Of a stretch of 57,067 bases of DNA, positions 7,878-15,784 are shown piece after piece. The notes beneath the pieces are model-generated. The model was not told where the DNA came from and ran no database searches. It saw nothing but the letters and a program-made list of their open reading frames with translations. A program made the translations under genes and the position numbers. Source of the DNA: Enterococcus florum (GTDB lineage: Bacteria; Bacillota; Bacilli; Lactobacillales; Enterococcaceae); the NCBI RefSeq assembly GCF_004309355.1, contig NZ_BJCC01000037.1, forward strand, positions 1-57,067, in the 5' to 3' direction. Positions within the stretch are counted from its first letter, which is position 1. Each line of letters starts with the position of its first letter.

Positions 7878-8762
7878 CTATGACTCAAATTCGTTGCGGC
7901 AAAAATCCCAAAAATCGCGAATAATCGGAGTATGCAGATTTTCGCGCTTAGTGGCCAAATAAAGATATCTTTCAGGGAGGCGATCTAGGATTCGCAGTTT
8001 TTTGACTCCGTAAGACGAGATCGAAGGGATACTTGGCATAAAGGCGATGCCGAAATCACTTTCGACAAATCCCAATACACTATGGTCTTCATCCAGCTCG
8101 TACTCGATCTTTGGATGAATATCAAGATCATTCATGATGCTGTCCAGATGGGGTCGCAGTCCACTTTCTTTCGTATAATAGATAACGGGATATTTGATGG
8201 TCTCCTCTAAAAACACAGCATCCTTTTCAGCCAGCGGATGGTCATCCGGTACGACAACGACCAGTTCCTCTTTGGCAAAAACAGAGAATTGGATCTCCGG
8301 ATCATTCTTGACCTTTGAACACACACCGACATCGATGATCCCCTCCTTCAGCATCTCCACGATCTGTTTTGAATTTCCTTGATAAAATTCAAATTGCACG
8401 TTTTGATGGACCTCTTGGTTTTTAAACCGTTTGATGATTCCTGGAGCTAATTTTGACCCGACCGTGTAGATAAATCCAAAGTGGATCTCTCCAGGAACCG
8501 GATTGGCCAAACTGTTCAACACTTTTTGACCCTTGTAAATTTCTTGCAAGGAAGGGGCTACATAGCTATAAAACAGACGGCCATTCTTCGTTAAGAAAAT
8601 ATTTCGTCCATTTTTCTTAAACAGAGAAACACCGAGTTCTTGTTCCAGTGTGGACATCGCATGGCTGATATTTGGTTGCGATGTTTGTAATTGCTTGGCT
8701 GCTTTGGTCATATGTTCGGTTTCCGCGAGCGCAAGAAAATATTCTAATTGACGTAAATTCAT
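7878..8762 (-). CDS. LysR-family transcriptional regulator
   Basis: 294 residues with the canonical LysR layout. An N-terminal winged helix-turn-helix (about 1-60) opens MNLRQLEYFLALAETEHMTK and includes AAKQLQTSQPNISHAMSTLE. The periplasmic-binding-protein-like effector domain occupies about 90-290. ATG 8762 is chosen over the GTG at 8768 because the GAGG lies 7 nt before the ATG. A -10 TATAAT (complement of 8795-8800) stands upstream. The regulator is a single gene between the convergent GDPD gene and a co-directional radical SAM gene that has its own terminator. Its target is unknown; LysR proteins often control a neighbour, but no divergent partner exists here. Confidence 0.88.
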   Translation of the reverse strand: MNLRQLEYFLALAETEHMTKAAKQLQTSQPNISHAMSTLEQELGVSLFKKNGRNIFLTKNGRLFYSYVAPSLQEIYKGQKVLNSLANPVPGEIHFGFIYTVGSKLAPGIIKRFKNQEVHQNVQFEFYQGNSKQIVEMLKEGIIDVGVCSKVKNDPEIQFSVFAKEELVVVVPDDHPLAEKDAVFLEETIKYPVIYYTKESGLRPHLDSIMNDLDIHPKIEYELDEDHSVLGFVESDFGIAFMPSIPSISSYGVKKLRILDRLPERYLYLATKRENLHTPIIRDFWDFCRNEFES

Positions 8763-8795
8763 GATCACACCTCATTCATAAATAGATTTTATCAA

Positions 8796-8832
8796 TTATA
8801 CAAAAAAAAATCATCTATTTTTTAGATGATTT
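8796..8832 (-). terminator. Terminator of the radical SAM gene
   Basis: Read on the minus strand, AATCATCTA pairs with TAGATGATT, followed by a run of T. It sits directly upstream of the lysR -10 region, so the two elements abut. Confidence 0.75.
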
Positions 8833-8836
8833 TAGA

Positions 8837-9700
8837 TTAAAATAGCGAAAGCTGTTCTTCCTGCCCTTCATAAGTATGTAAAAATCTGAAAATCTCCTCT
8901 GTTCGGTACATGATATGATTGGCTTGGCACGTTTTGATAAATAAAGCCATTAGCTTCGAATGGTTGAGACTGTTGCAGACATATTGGTTTCCGTAAGCCC
9001 GGATATACTTTTCTTTGACTCCTGGGAAGTGCTGGTCCAGCTTGCGATAGAAATAGTCGCGGTTTCCGGCACGCAAGGTGACTCCAAAACTAAAACAGAG
9101 GATTCCTTTCACCCCAGCCTGTATACAATAATCTAAGATCCCCAGCAAGTTTTCTTCTGTATCGTTGATAAACGGCAAAATGGGCGAGAGCCAAACGACG
9201 GTGGGAATCCCGGCCTTTTGAAAAACTTTTAAGGTTTCAAAGCGTTCAAGTGTCGTCGCGACATTCGGCTCGATCAGCTTACAGAGTTTTTCATCATAGG
9301 TCGTCAAAGTCATCTGAACAACGGCTTTTGTTTGATGGTGAATCTCCTGCAATAGATCCAGATCTCGCAAAATACGGCTGGACTTGGTTTGGATTGCGAT
9401 TCCAAAACGGTATTTTTTAATCAAAGCAAGGGCTTGACGGGTCAATTGTAGTCGTTCCTCGGTATGAAGGTAGGGATCAGTCATTGCTCCAGTAGTCACC
9501 ATTGCCGGCTTGCGCTTGCGTTTCAGTTGATCCTCCAAGATCGCGACGGCATTTTCTTTGACCTCGATATCTTCAAATACATGATTTAATTGATAACAGT
9601 CGCTGCGGCTGTCGCAATAAATACAGCCGTAGGTGCACCCGCGATAGAGGTTCATATTGTTTTTGGGAGACAGGATGGTTTTATACGGGGCATAATGCAT
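8837..9700 (-). CDS. Radical SAM protein (spore photoproduct lyase-like/Rv2578c family)
   Basis: 287 residues. The 4Fe-4S cluster motif is CX3CX2C at C22, C26 and C29 in GCTYGCIYCD, followed by a Cys in DSRSDCYQ. Nearby sequence such as VTTGAMTDPYLHTEE matches the broad SPL/Rv2578c-like group of radical SAM proteins of unknown reaction. The start at 9700 is set by a strong AAAGGAGGA before it; the longer frame to 9766 is unsupported. It is divergently transcribed from the MerR-TrmO operon, with about 100 nt between the starts. The product uses S-adenosylmethionine and an iron-sulfur cluster; I do not know its substrate. Confidence 0.78.
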   Translation of the reverse strand: MHYAPYKTILSPKNNMNLYRGCTYGCIYCDSRSDCYQLNHVFEDIEVKENAVAILEDQLKRKRKPAMVTTGAMTDPYLHTEERLQLTRQALALIKKYRFGIAIQTKSSRILRDLDLLQEIHHQTKAVVQMTLTTYDEKLCKLIEPNVATTLERFETLKVFQKAGIPTVVWLSPILPFINDTEENLLGILDYCIQAGVKGILCFSFGVTLRAGNRDYFYRKLDQHFPGVKEKYIRAYGNQYVCNSLNHSKLMALFIKTCQANHIMYRTEEIFRFLHTYEGQEEQLSLF

Positions 9701-9756
9701 GGCGGTCCTCCTTTGGGAACGTCTGTTCGTCTTGTTGATTATCTCATAAAATCTAT

Positions 9757-9785
9757 CTGACAACAAGGAAAAGTCAGTATATAAT
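9757..9785 (+). promoter_or_regulatory. Promoter of the merR-trmO operon with internal dyad
   Basis: CTGACA (9757-9762), a 17-nt spacer and TATAAT (9780-9785). CTGAC/GTCAG (9757-9761/9773-9777) is a perfect inverted repeat between the hexamers, a plausible site for autoregulation by the MerR protein. Confidence 0.6.
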
Positions 9786-9803
9786 ATGCAATGGAGGAGA
9801 AAT

Positions 9804-10649
9804 ATGTTAAAAATTGGAGAGTTTTCAAAATTGGCTCATGTGTCCATTCGCATGCTGCGCCATTATGACGAGATCGGCTTGCTGCATCCAAAAAAAATCG
9901 ATGATGAGTCTGGCTATCGGTATTACGAAGCCCATCAACTCGAACAGTTGGAACGCATTTTGATGTTAAAGGAATTAACATTTTCCTTGAAAGAAATCAA
10001 GCGGATTCTGACGGAAGGTCCTGAAGATTTCAAACGTGAATTAATCGAGAAATCAAAAGAAATTCAGACAGAGATCGAGAAGGATCAGCAGCGGCTCGAG
10101 ATGATCGAGCGCAGAATATTGCAGATTGATCTGCCAAGGGAATACTGCATAGAAGTCAAAACGGTTCCAGCCTTTTTCGGGGTTTCGTTACGAGGAACGA
10201 TTCCGACTTTTTACCACGAGGGAAGCATGTGGGAAACGTTTCATGCCTTGCTAGCGAAGCAAGAGATCCAAATCAGCCCGCAAGTTCCTAACAATGCCAC
10301 GATTTTTCACGATCAGAAATATGAAGAGGGCAGCATTGATATTGAAGTCGTCTACGCCATCGAACATCTGATATCTGTCCAACAGCCTTTGCAGGTTCGA
10401 GAATTTCCTGAGCTGCCATTGGTGGGATCAATTCAAGTGGAGGGAAACTACCATCAACTACCAGAGGCCTACCATGCGTTTGCCAGCTGGCTAGAAAATC
10501 ACCCAGAATATGAAATGAGCACGACAACACGACAAGTATCCTTTGTGGGACCAGAAGAAACAGAGGATCCAGAGGATTATTTTACAGAAATTCAAATTCC
10601 GTTGAAATCAGTGGTTGACCCTCACACAACGTCAGGGATTATCCTCTAA
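9804..10649 (+). CDS. MerR-family regulator with GyrI-like effector domain
   Basis: 281 residues. The N-terminal MerR winged helix is MLKIGEFSKLAHVSIRMLRH followed by YDEIGLLHP. A dimerisation coiled coil covers about 70-115 (IKRILTE, then EIQTEIEKDQQRLEMIERR). The C-terminal half (about 120-280) resembles the GyrI-like/effector-binding domain used by BmrR-type regulators to sense small hydrophobic or cationic ligands. The start at 9804 follows GGAGGAGA. It is co-transcribed with the downstream trmO gene (15 nt gap) and divergent from a radical SAM gene. No transporter adjoins it, which is unusual for this drug-sensing subgroup. Its ligand and targets are unknown. Confidence 0.82.
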   Translation: MLKIGEFSKLAHVSIRMLRHYDEIGLLHPKKIDDESGYRYYEAHQLEQLERILMLKELTFSLKEIKRILTEGPEDFKRELIEKSKEIQTEIEKDQQRLEMIERRILQIDLPREYCIEVKTVPAFFGVSLRGTIPTFYHEGSMWETFHALLAKQEIQISPQVPNNATIFHDQKYEEGSIDIEVVYAIEHLISVQQPLQVREFPELPLVGSIQVEGNYHQLPEAYHAFASWLENHPEYEMSTTTRQVSFVGPEETEDPEDYFTEIQIPLKSVVDPHTTSGIIL

Positions 10650-10664
10650 TCAGGAGGGGATAAT

Positions 10665-11138
10665 ATGAAAGTAACATCGATTGGTACAGTTAGACAAGAA
10701 GGGGATAAAGCAGTTATTACACTGATTCCTGAAGTGAAGGAAGGGTTGAAGGGGTTAAAAGATTTCAGCCATGTCAAAGTGTTGTATTGGTTTGATCAGC
10801 TGGATATACCTGAGTTGAGAAAGCAAGTCATTCAAGAAAAACCGTATGTTCATGGACCAGAAGAACTAGGTGTTTTCGCGACGAGAGGGCCTGTTCGCCC
10901 GAATCCGATCGCAGTCTCTATCGCTGAGATTCTTGCGATTGACGAAGTAGCAGGAACCATTGAAGTCATCTATATCGATGCTGAATCCGGCAGTCCAGTC
11001 TTGGATTTAAAGCCTTATACACCGAGCAGCGATATTATCGAGACTTATCATACACCGGAATGGTGCAGGCATTGGCCGCAAAGCTATGAGGCTTCCGGAG
11101 CGTTTGATTGGAGTGCAGAATTCAATTTTCCAAGTTAA
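10665..11138 (+). CDS. TrmO/TsaA-like tRNA t6A37 N6-methyltransferase family protein
   Basis: 157 residues covering a complete TsaA/TrmO-type beta-barrel domain. The family signature is visible as ATRGPVRPNPIAVS at about 71-84, and ESGSPVLDLKPY follows near 107-118. E. coli TrmO methylates N6 of threonylcarbamoyladenosine-37 in tRNA-Thr using S-adenosylmethionine. The Gram-positive short versions lack the C-terminal extension of that enzyme, so the activity is inferred. It has an AGGAGG ribosome binding site and lies 15 nt after the MerR gene. Being co-expressed with an effector-sensing MerR regulator is odd for a housekeeping tRNA modification enzyme. Confidence 0.75.
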   Translation: MKVTSIGTVRQEGDKAVITLIPEVKEGLKGLKDFSHVKVLYWFDQLDIPELRKQVIQEKPYVHGPEELGVFATRGPVRPNPIAVSIAEILAIDEVAGTIEVIYIDAESGSPVLDLKPYTPSSDIIETYHTPEWCRHWPQSYEASGAFDWSAEFNFPS

Positions 11139-11172
11139 AAAAGAGGCTGTGACACCGTCACAGCCTCTTATC
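11139..11172. terminator. Bidirectional terminator
   Basis: Stem AAGAGGCTGTGAC/GTCACAGCCTCTT with a 3-nt loop, shared by trmO (+) and the M23 gene (-). Confidence 0.8.
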
Positions 11173-11177
11173 GTTGT

Positions 11178-12572
11178 TTAGATTCCTAGTAATGGCGCTG
11201 GATTTACGAATCCAGACCAAACGCCAGTGGATACACCGAAGTGCAAGTGAACGCCCGTTGAGTTGCCAGTTGTTCCCATTCCTCCAAGGACTTGTCCTTG
11301 ACTGACTTGTTGTCCAGCCCCTACACTTGGAGCTGCATTCATATGCATATAGTATGAATAGTAGCCATCTGAATGTTTGATGATGACATAGTTTCCAGCA
11401 GACCAATGGTATTGCGCTTCAATCACGGTCCCTGATTTAGCTGCATGGATCGGTGTGCCTGCTGATCCGGCAAAGTCTATTCCATCATGCTGTGTACCAG
11501 ATAATCCAGTCGGATCTACACGAGGACCGAATGGGCTAGTCACGACTAAACCAATTGAAAGTGGAGAACCCCAACCGCTGCTGTTGGTAGCCGGTGTGCC
11601 TGCTCCTGGATTGGTTGAAGGGACACCTGATGCACTTGGATCAGTAACACTACCAGCTTGTTGAGCTTGCTGTTCTGCTTGTTGCTGCTGGCGCTGTGCT
11701 TCCAACGCCGCCATCTCAGCTTCTGATTTTTCTTGTGCGGTTTGAGCTGCTGCTTGCTGAGCCGCTGCTTCATCGGCAGCCTTTTGAGCGGCTTCTGCAG
11801 CTGCCTTCGCTTGCTTTTCCGCTTCCGCTTGTGCTTTTTCGCGAGCTTCGGCTTCTTTCTTGCGTTGTTCCTCTAGTGCTTTCAAGGCTTCTTGACGTTT
11901 TTTCTCAGCCTCTTCTTTTTGTTTTTGGAATTTGTCTTTTTCCGCTTGTTCGGTTGCAATGCTTGCTTGGATCTCGTTGATTTTGACTTGCTGATCCAAT
12001 TTCGTTTGAACCAATTTGTCTTGCTTGCTTTTTAGTTCAGCTGTTTTCTCGTTGATTACGACCAGACGAGCTTCGGCTTCTTTTTCAAGCTTTTGCAATT
12101 CTTCTTTGTCTCGTGTTTGCTGCTCCATCGTGTTCTTGTTGGCAGTCAGAATCGTCGAAACGGCAACGGTCTTCTTAACTGCTTCACCGATCGAGTTTGA
12201 TTCCATCACAGCATTCATGACGGTAACCGCATCGTGATTGGTTTGAACATTTCGTGCTTGTTCTTTTAGTTTTTGATCACGTTTCTCGATTTTCGCCTGA
12301 AGATCTTGAATTTTAGCAGTCAACTCGCTCAGCTTCTGTTCTTCTTCGGCTTTCTCTTGAAGAATCCGTTCCACTTGCGCTTCTACATTGGCCACTTCCG
12401 TTTCCAAAAGAGCTTTCTCGGCTTCTGCAGACTTTTCAGTCTCTTGAAGACTTTCGATCTTTTGGTCCTTTTCAGCGATTTTTTGATCGTATTCATCGGC
12501 ACTGGCAACGACTGGTCCGGCCAAGATGAACGCACATAAAGTCAATGCTGTGTATTTTCTTAATTTGATCAT
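11178..12572 (-). CDS. Secreted coiled-coil M23 peptidase (EnvC/PcsB-like architecture)
   Basis: 464 residues. A signal peptide runs to about 25 (cleavage near VASADE). Long coiled coils cover about 28-250, the second half strongly Ala/Glu/Lys/Gln rich. A low-complexity Gln/Ala, then Ser/Thr/Pro/Gly linker leads to an M23 zinc peptidase domain (about 340-464). Zinc and catalytic residues are H362 and D366 in HDGIDFA and HLH at 442-444. The layout parallels SagA/PcsB proteins (coiled coil plus hydrolase), but the hydrolase is M23 rather than NlpC/P60 or CHAP. Such proteins act in septum splitting, usually controlled through the coiled coil. ATG 12572 is chosen over GTG 12584 because GAGGA lies 6 nt before it. 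Confidence 0.85.
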   Translation of the reverse strand: MIKLRKYTALTLCAFILAGPVVASADEYDQKIAEKDQKIESLQETEKSAEAEKALLETEVANVEAQVERILQEKAEEEQKLSELTAKIQDLQAKIEKRDQKLKEQARNVQTNHDAVTVMNAVMESNSIGEAVKKTVAVSTILTANKNTMEQQTRDKEELQKLEKEAEARLVVINEKTAELKSKQDKLVQTKLDQQVKINEIQASIATEQAEKDKFQKQKEEAEKKRQEALKALEEQRKKEAEAREKAQAEAEKQAKAAAEAAQKAADEAAAQQAAAQTAQEKSEAEMAALEAQRQQQQAEQQAQQAGSVTDPSASGVPSTNPGAGTPATNSSGWGSPLSIGLVVTSPFGPRVDPTGLSGTQHDGIDFAGSAGTPIHAAKSGTVIEAQYHWSAGNYVIIKHSDGYYSYYMHMNAAPSVGAGQQVSQGQVLGGMGTTGNSTGVHLHFGVSTGVWSGFVNPAPLLGI

Positions 12573-12677
12573 AGTTTTCCTCACTTACGAATATAAATAA
12601 ATTCTAACGATTTGATTATAGCTGAATTCTTCAAAGAAAAGGGGGGAATTGCTCAATTTTTATCTAACCGTATAGTT

Positions 12678-12700
12678 TGTAATCTTAATGAAATATTATA
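12678..12700 (-). promoter_or_regulatory. Putative promoter and WalR-like box for the M23 gene
   Basis: The complement of 12695-12700 is TATAAT, a -10 for the minus-strand hydrolase. Beside it on the plus strand stands TGTAAT-N5-TGAAAT (12678-12694), one mismatch from the WalR/YycF consensus repeat. The function is inferred from the box and the nature of the gene. Confidence 0.3.
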
Positions 12701-12847
12701 CTTGTGAGAAAGCCTATTTAAGACACTAGAAAATCTTTTAAAAGTTTTTTTATCGGAATGTTGAGCATTTATATAGCTCTTGCTTATAAATGAATGGCAG
12801 GTTTAAAAAACATACGGTAAAATTGTGGAACAAAGGAGGAATTTTCG

Positions 12848-13321
12848 ATGGTTTGGAACAATCAAGAAGAAAAAGAAGCAGCATATCAACTGATGCTTGA
12901 ACAACAAAAGGCGTTGTTGGAAGGGGAGACCGACCTGATCGCCAATCTGGCAAATTCGTCAGCATTGCTGAATCAAACCCTGCAGGAGACTGTTTTTGCT
13001 GGCTATTATCTTTATAAAGACGGGGAGTTGATCTTAGGGCCTTTTCAAGGCAATGTCTCCTGTATCCATATTCCGATGGGAAAAGGGGTCTGTGGGGAGG
13101 CGGCAGAAAAAAATCAGACCTTGATCGTCAAGAATGTGACAGAACATGCAAACTATATCGCTTGTGATTCAACTGCGATGTCAGAGATCGTCGTACCAAT
13201 GAAAAAGGGGGAACAGCTGATCGGAGTATTGGATCTAGACAGCTCCGAAGTCGGGATGTACGATCACATTGATCAGTTCTATTTAGAGCAATATGTTACG
13301 CTTTTATTAGAAAACGTTTAG
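12848..13321 (+). CDS. msrC: Free methionine-R-sulfoxide reductase (GAF domain)
   Basis: 157 residues forming one GAF domain. Three cysteines sit at the spacing known from fRMsr/MsrC: C72 (in NVSCIHIP), C82 (in GKGVCGEA) and C106 (in NYIACDST). They are the catalytic and resolving cysteines that reduce free methionine-(R)-sulfoxide at the expense of thioredoxin. The surrounding motif [20 protein letters not shown] is characteristic. The ribosome binding site AAAGGAGGA precedes the ATG. It is a single gene with its own upstream region and is likely part of oxidative damage repair in the cytosol. Confidence 0.9.
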   Translation: MVWNNQEEKEAAYQLMLEQQKALLEGETDLIANLANSSALLNQTLQETVFAGYYLYKDGELILGPFQGNVSCIHIPMGKGVCGEAAEKNQTLIVKNVTEHANYIACDSTAMSEIVVPMKKGEQLIGVLDLDSSEVGMYDHIDQFYLEQYVTLLLENV

Positions 13322-13433
13322 CAAATTATAAAATTACACCTCATATTTAATCGCTTTTTGCGTTTAATATGGCACATTAATGAAGTTAATGATACAATTA
13401 TAATGTAGTTAAAACGAACAATGAGGTGGTTAA

Positions 13434-13661
13434 ATGAGAAAAGAAGCGATTGTTATTGGAAAAAACTACGAATGCCGTAAAACCGATTTTGCACGTCCGA
13501 TCATTGGAGAAGTTGTAAAGAAAGAAGACGAGGGCTGTATCGTAAATGTAGAGCGGTTCTATGGACTTGATGCCGACAAAATCAATGCTGCGGATGGAAA
13601 AGTCATGATTAAATATAGTGAAGTCGCTGGAATCGTGTCCTCAGAATGCTTTTTCAGTTAA
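13434..13661 (+). CDS. Small KOW-like/DUF2187-like protein, paralogue of 37968-38186
   Basis: 75 residues, no signal or membrane segment. The pattern IGKNYECRKTDFARPIIGEV, then CIVNVERFYGLD, then MIKYSEVAGIV is a small beta-rich protein that resembles DUF2187/KOW-type domains. The protein encoded at 37968 shares the plan IGxxYxC(R/K), IGxVx, (I/V)xNV and (V/I)KYx(E/D)(V/I). AGGTGG precedes the ATG, and a TATAAT lies at 13399-13404. A terminator follows at once, so it is monocistronic. The function is unknown; KOW-like folds can bind nucleic acids, but that is only a suggestion here. Confidence 0.75.
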   Translation: MRKEAIVIGKNYECRKTDFARPIIGEVVKKEDEGCIVNVERFYGLDADKINAADGKVMIKYSEVAGIVSSECFFS

Positions 13662-13663
13662 AT

Positions 13664-13692
13664 AAAAAAGGCCGATTAGGCCTTTTTTATTG
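13664..13692. terminator. Bidirectional terminator
   Basis: Stem AAAAAAGGCC/AGGCCTTTTTT with a short loop between convergent genes. Confidence 0.8.
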
Positions 13693-13902
13693 CAAAGATT
13701 TAAATAATTCCGAAGCATTCATTTCTCTAATCGTTTGCTGCTGTAAAGGTACGGGCCTTTTCTCATCCGGGGAGGCTTTGTAGCGATAATCAATAACTTT
13801 TTCCTCTTGATCGTAATAGACCCAGATGATTTCATCACCAATATCCTGCAAATCTGCATGCAAGTCCAACAGCAGATCTCCTATCGATTCATAATAATTC
13901 AT
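13687..13902 (-). CDS. Small hypothetical protein coupled to the GNAT gene
   Basis: 71 residues, acidic and soluble, beginning MNYYESIGDLLLDLHADLQD with later IIWVYYDQEEKVIDYRY. I do not recognise a family. The start at 13902 (rather than 13917) has GAGGAGA 7-8 nt upstream. Its first 14 nt overlap the 3' end of the acetyltransferase gene at 13889, implying translational coupling and joint expression. Its last codons enter the bidirectional terminator. Confidence 0.7.
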   Translation of the reverse strand: MNYYESIGDLLLDLHADLQDIGDEIIWVYYDQEEKVIDYRYKASPDEKRPVPLQQQTIREMNASELFKSLQ

Positions 13903-14458
13903 ACCGACTCTCCTCATTCGTTTTGATACTATTCAAGTCGATCCAATAAATATGGATGTTTTTCTCGTTTGAATGGCGCTTCTTTTCTCTCAGTTTCCCT
14001 TGATTGGCCAAAATGGTTTTTTCGGAACCTGGATTATCTTCAAGGCAGCTCACCATTACTTTTGTTAAGCCAATCTTTTTGGCCTCCTGCAAAACAAGTT
14101 CGAGCATTTGTTTCGCGTAGCCTTTTCTTCGTTCGCTTGGTCTGACAGCATACCCGATATGACCGCCATACTCTTGCAAAATTGGGTGTTGGATGTGGTG
14201 ACGCAGATCAACCAGCCCGATTATCTTTTGATCGGCTTCCCGCACCGCAAAAAAGGTTGTTGCTGAGACCCAGCCGGTTTTTTCTATTTCTGAAGTCCGG
14301 CAGAGAGCTAGATGATCTAACCAAGCGCGATAGTCCATTTCATCGAACCGGTTGCCTCCGTCGATCTTAGGCTCGTGGTGATCAAAGAACTCCTGCTTCA
14401 TTTCACTGGCTTGCTTTTCATGATCGATCGATGGTAAAACCAGATAAATCGAAGTCAT
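13889..14458 (-). CDS. GNAT-family N-acetyltransferase
   Basis: 189 residues. The acetyl-CoA pocket motif A is visible as GYAVRPSERRKGYAKQML (about 109-126), preceded by the beta-4 strand IIGLVDLRHH and followed by VMVSCLEDNPGSEKTI. This places it in the GNAT fold. The early part resembles acetyltransferases of the YesJ/COG3981 type. The start at 14458 is preferred because GGAGG is 9 nt away; the ATG at 14464 is only 3 nt from it. It forms an overlapping pair with the small gene downstream. The substrate is unknown. Confidence 0.82.
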   Translation of the reverse strand: MTSIYLVLPSIDHEKQASEMKQEFFDHHEPKIDGGNRFDEMDYRAWLDHLALCRTSEIEKTGWVSATTFFAVREADQKIIGLVDLRHHIQHPILQEYGGHIGYAVRPSERRKGYAKQMLELVLQEAKKIGLTKVMVSCLEDNPGSEKTILANQGKLREKKRHSNEKNIHIYWIDLNSIKTNEESRYELL

Positions 14459-14516
14459 AAACATACACCTCCCTATAGTATTTGATGCTTATTATAATCA
14501 ATCAATGCATAAAAGC

Positions 14517-14550
14517 AAAACCGGTCTATCTTTTCAAATAGACCGGTTCT
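14517..14550 (-). terminator. Terminator of the acnA-icd operon
   Basis: Stem ACCGGTCTAT/ATAGACCGGT; read on the minus strand it ends in TTTTGCTTTT. Confidence 0.75.
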
Positions 14551-14552
14551 TA

Positions 14553-15782
14553 TTATTGTTGAATAAATGAACAAAGAACCTCTCCAAAATCGGAGGTAGT
14601 CAAGGCTTGAATATTCAAAGCTTGGGCAAAATCATGAGTGACCTTTTGGTCCTTGATCGCTTGCTCAATGGCTTGTACGATCTTCTGGCTGGCTTCGTAC
14701 CAACCTAGATAGTCCAACAGCATCGTAGCCGAAAGCAGTAAGGAGCACGGATTGGCCAGGCCTTCGCCTGCAATGTCCGGTGCCGTCCCATGAGTGGCCT
14801 CAAAAATGGCATGCCCTGTTTGGTAATTGATATTTGCGCCAGGGGAAATACCGATCCCGCCGACCTGAGCCGCCAATGCATCAGAAATATAATCGCCGTT
14901 CAAGTTCGTTGTTGCAACGACCTGATAATTTTCTGGATGCAGCAAAATCTGCTGTAGGAAATTATCAGCGATCACGTCGTCCACGATGACTTTCTTCGCC
15001 TTCTTGGCGTTATCTAATGACTGATCGGCTGCCGCTTTGCCTTGCTCTGCTTGAATCTGCTTATATTGATTCATTGTGAATGCCTGCGGGTATTCCGCCT
15101 CAATCATATGATAGCCCCAGTTCTTGAAGCCTCCTTCTGTGAATTTCATGATGTTTCCTTTATGGATGATGGTCAGTCTCGTTAGCTGATGCTCAATCGC
15201 ATAGTCCATCGCTGAACGAATCAAACGCTGGCTGCCTTCCTCCGAGATCGGCTTGATCCCGATCGCGCTGGTTTCCGGGAACCGAACTTTATCGACAGAC
15301 AGCTGTGAAGTCAGAAAATCAAGCAGCTGCTTGACCTCTGCCGACTGAGCTGCAAATTCGATTCCAGCATAAACATCCTCGGTATTTTCACGGAAGATGG
15401 TCATATCAGTTTTTTCAGGCTCTTTCAAGGGAGACGGGACACCGTCAAAGTAGCGAACAGGTCGAACGCAAGCGTAGAGGTCTAAAGTTTGGCGTAGGGT
15501 TACGTTCAAGGAGCGAAAGCCTTCACCGATCGGGGTGGTCAACGGTCCTTTGATCGCCAATTTGTGTTCTTGGATGGCTGCCACAGTTTCTTCCGGCAAC
15601 CAATCACCCGTTTGTTTAAACGCTTTTTCACCGGCTAACACTTCGATCCAGTTGATTTTTTTCGAGTCCCGGTAACAAGTCGAGACAGCCGTATCGACTA
15701 CCTTTTTCGTTGCTTCCCAGATTTCTGGACCGATACCATCTCCTTCAATAAAGGGGATCGTTGGATATTCTTGATTGCTCAT
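14553..15782 (-). CDS. icd: Isocitrate dehydrogenase (NADP-type)
   Basis: 409 residues of the isocitrate/isopropylmalate dehydrogenase family. Motifs include [20 protein letters not shown] at the N-terminus, the substrate loop [46 protein letters not shown], and the nucleotide-site region [16 protein letters not shown]. It converts isocitrate to 2-oxoglutarate, CO2 and NADPH. The GGAGG ribosome binding site lies inside the acnA 3' end, and the start is only 2 nt after the acnA stop, so the two genes are tightly coupled. It forms the last step of a citrate-to-2-oxoglutarate branch with the divergent gltA. Confidence 0.93.
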   Translation of the reverse strand: MSNQEYPTIPFIEGDGIGPEIWEATKKVVDTAVSTCYRDSKKINWIEVLAGEKAFKQTGDWLPEETVAAIQEHKLAIKGPLTTPIGEGFRSLNVTLRQTLDLYACVRPVRYFDGVPSPLKEPEKTDMTIFRENTEDVYAGIEFAAQSAEVKQLLDFLTSQLSVDKVRFPETSAIGIKPISEEGSQRLIRSAMDYAIEHQLTRLTIIHKGNIMKFTEGGFKNWGYHMIEAEYPQAFTMNQYKQIQAEQGKAAADQSLDNAKKAKKVIVDDVIADNFLQQILLHPENYQVVATTNLNGDYISDALAAQVGGIGISPGANINYQTGHAIFEATHGTAPDIAGEGLANPCSLLLSATMLLDYLGWYEASQKIVQAIEQAIKDQKVTHDFAQALNIQALTTSDFGEVLCSFIQQ

Positions 15783-15784
15783 CG

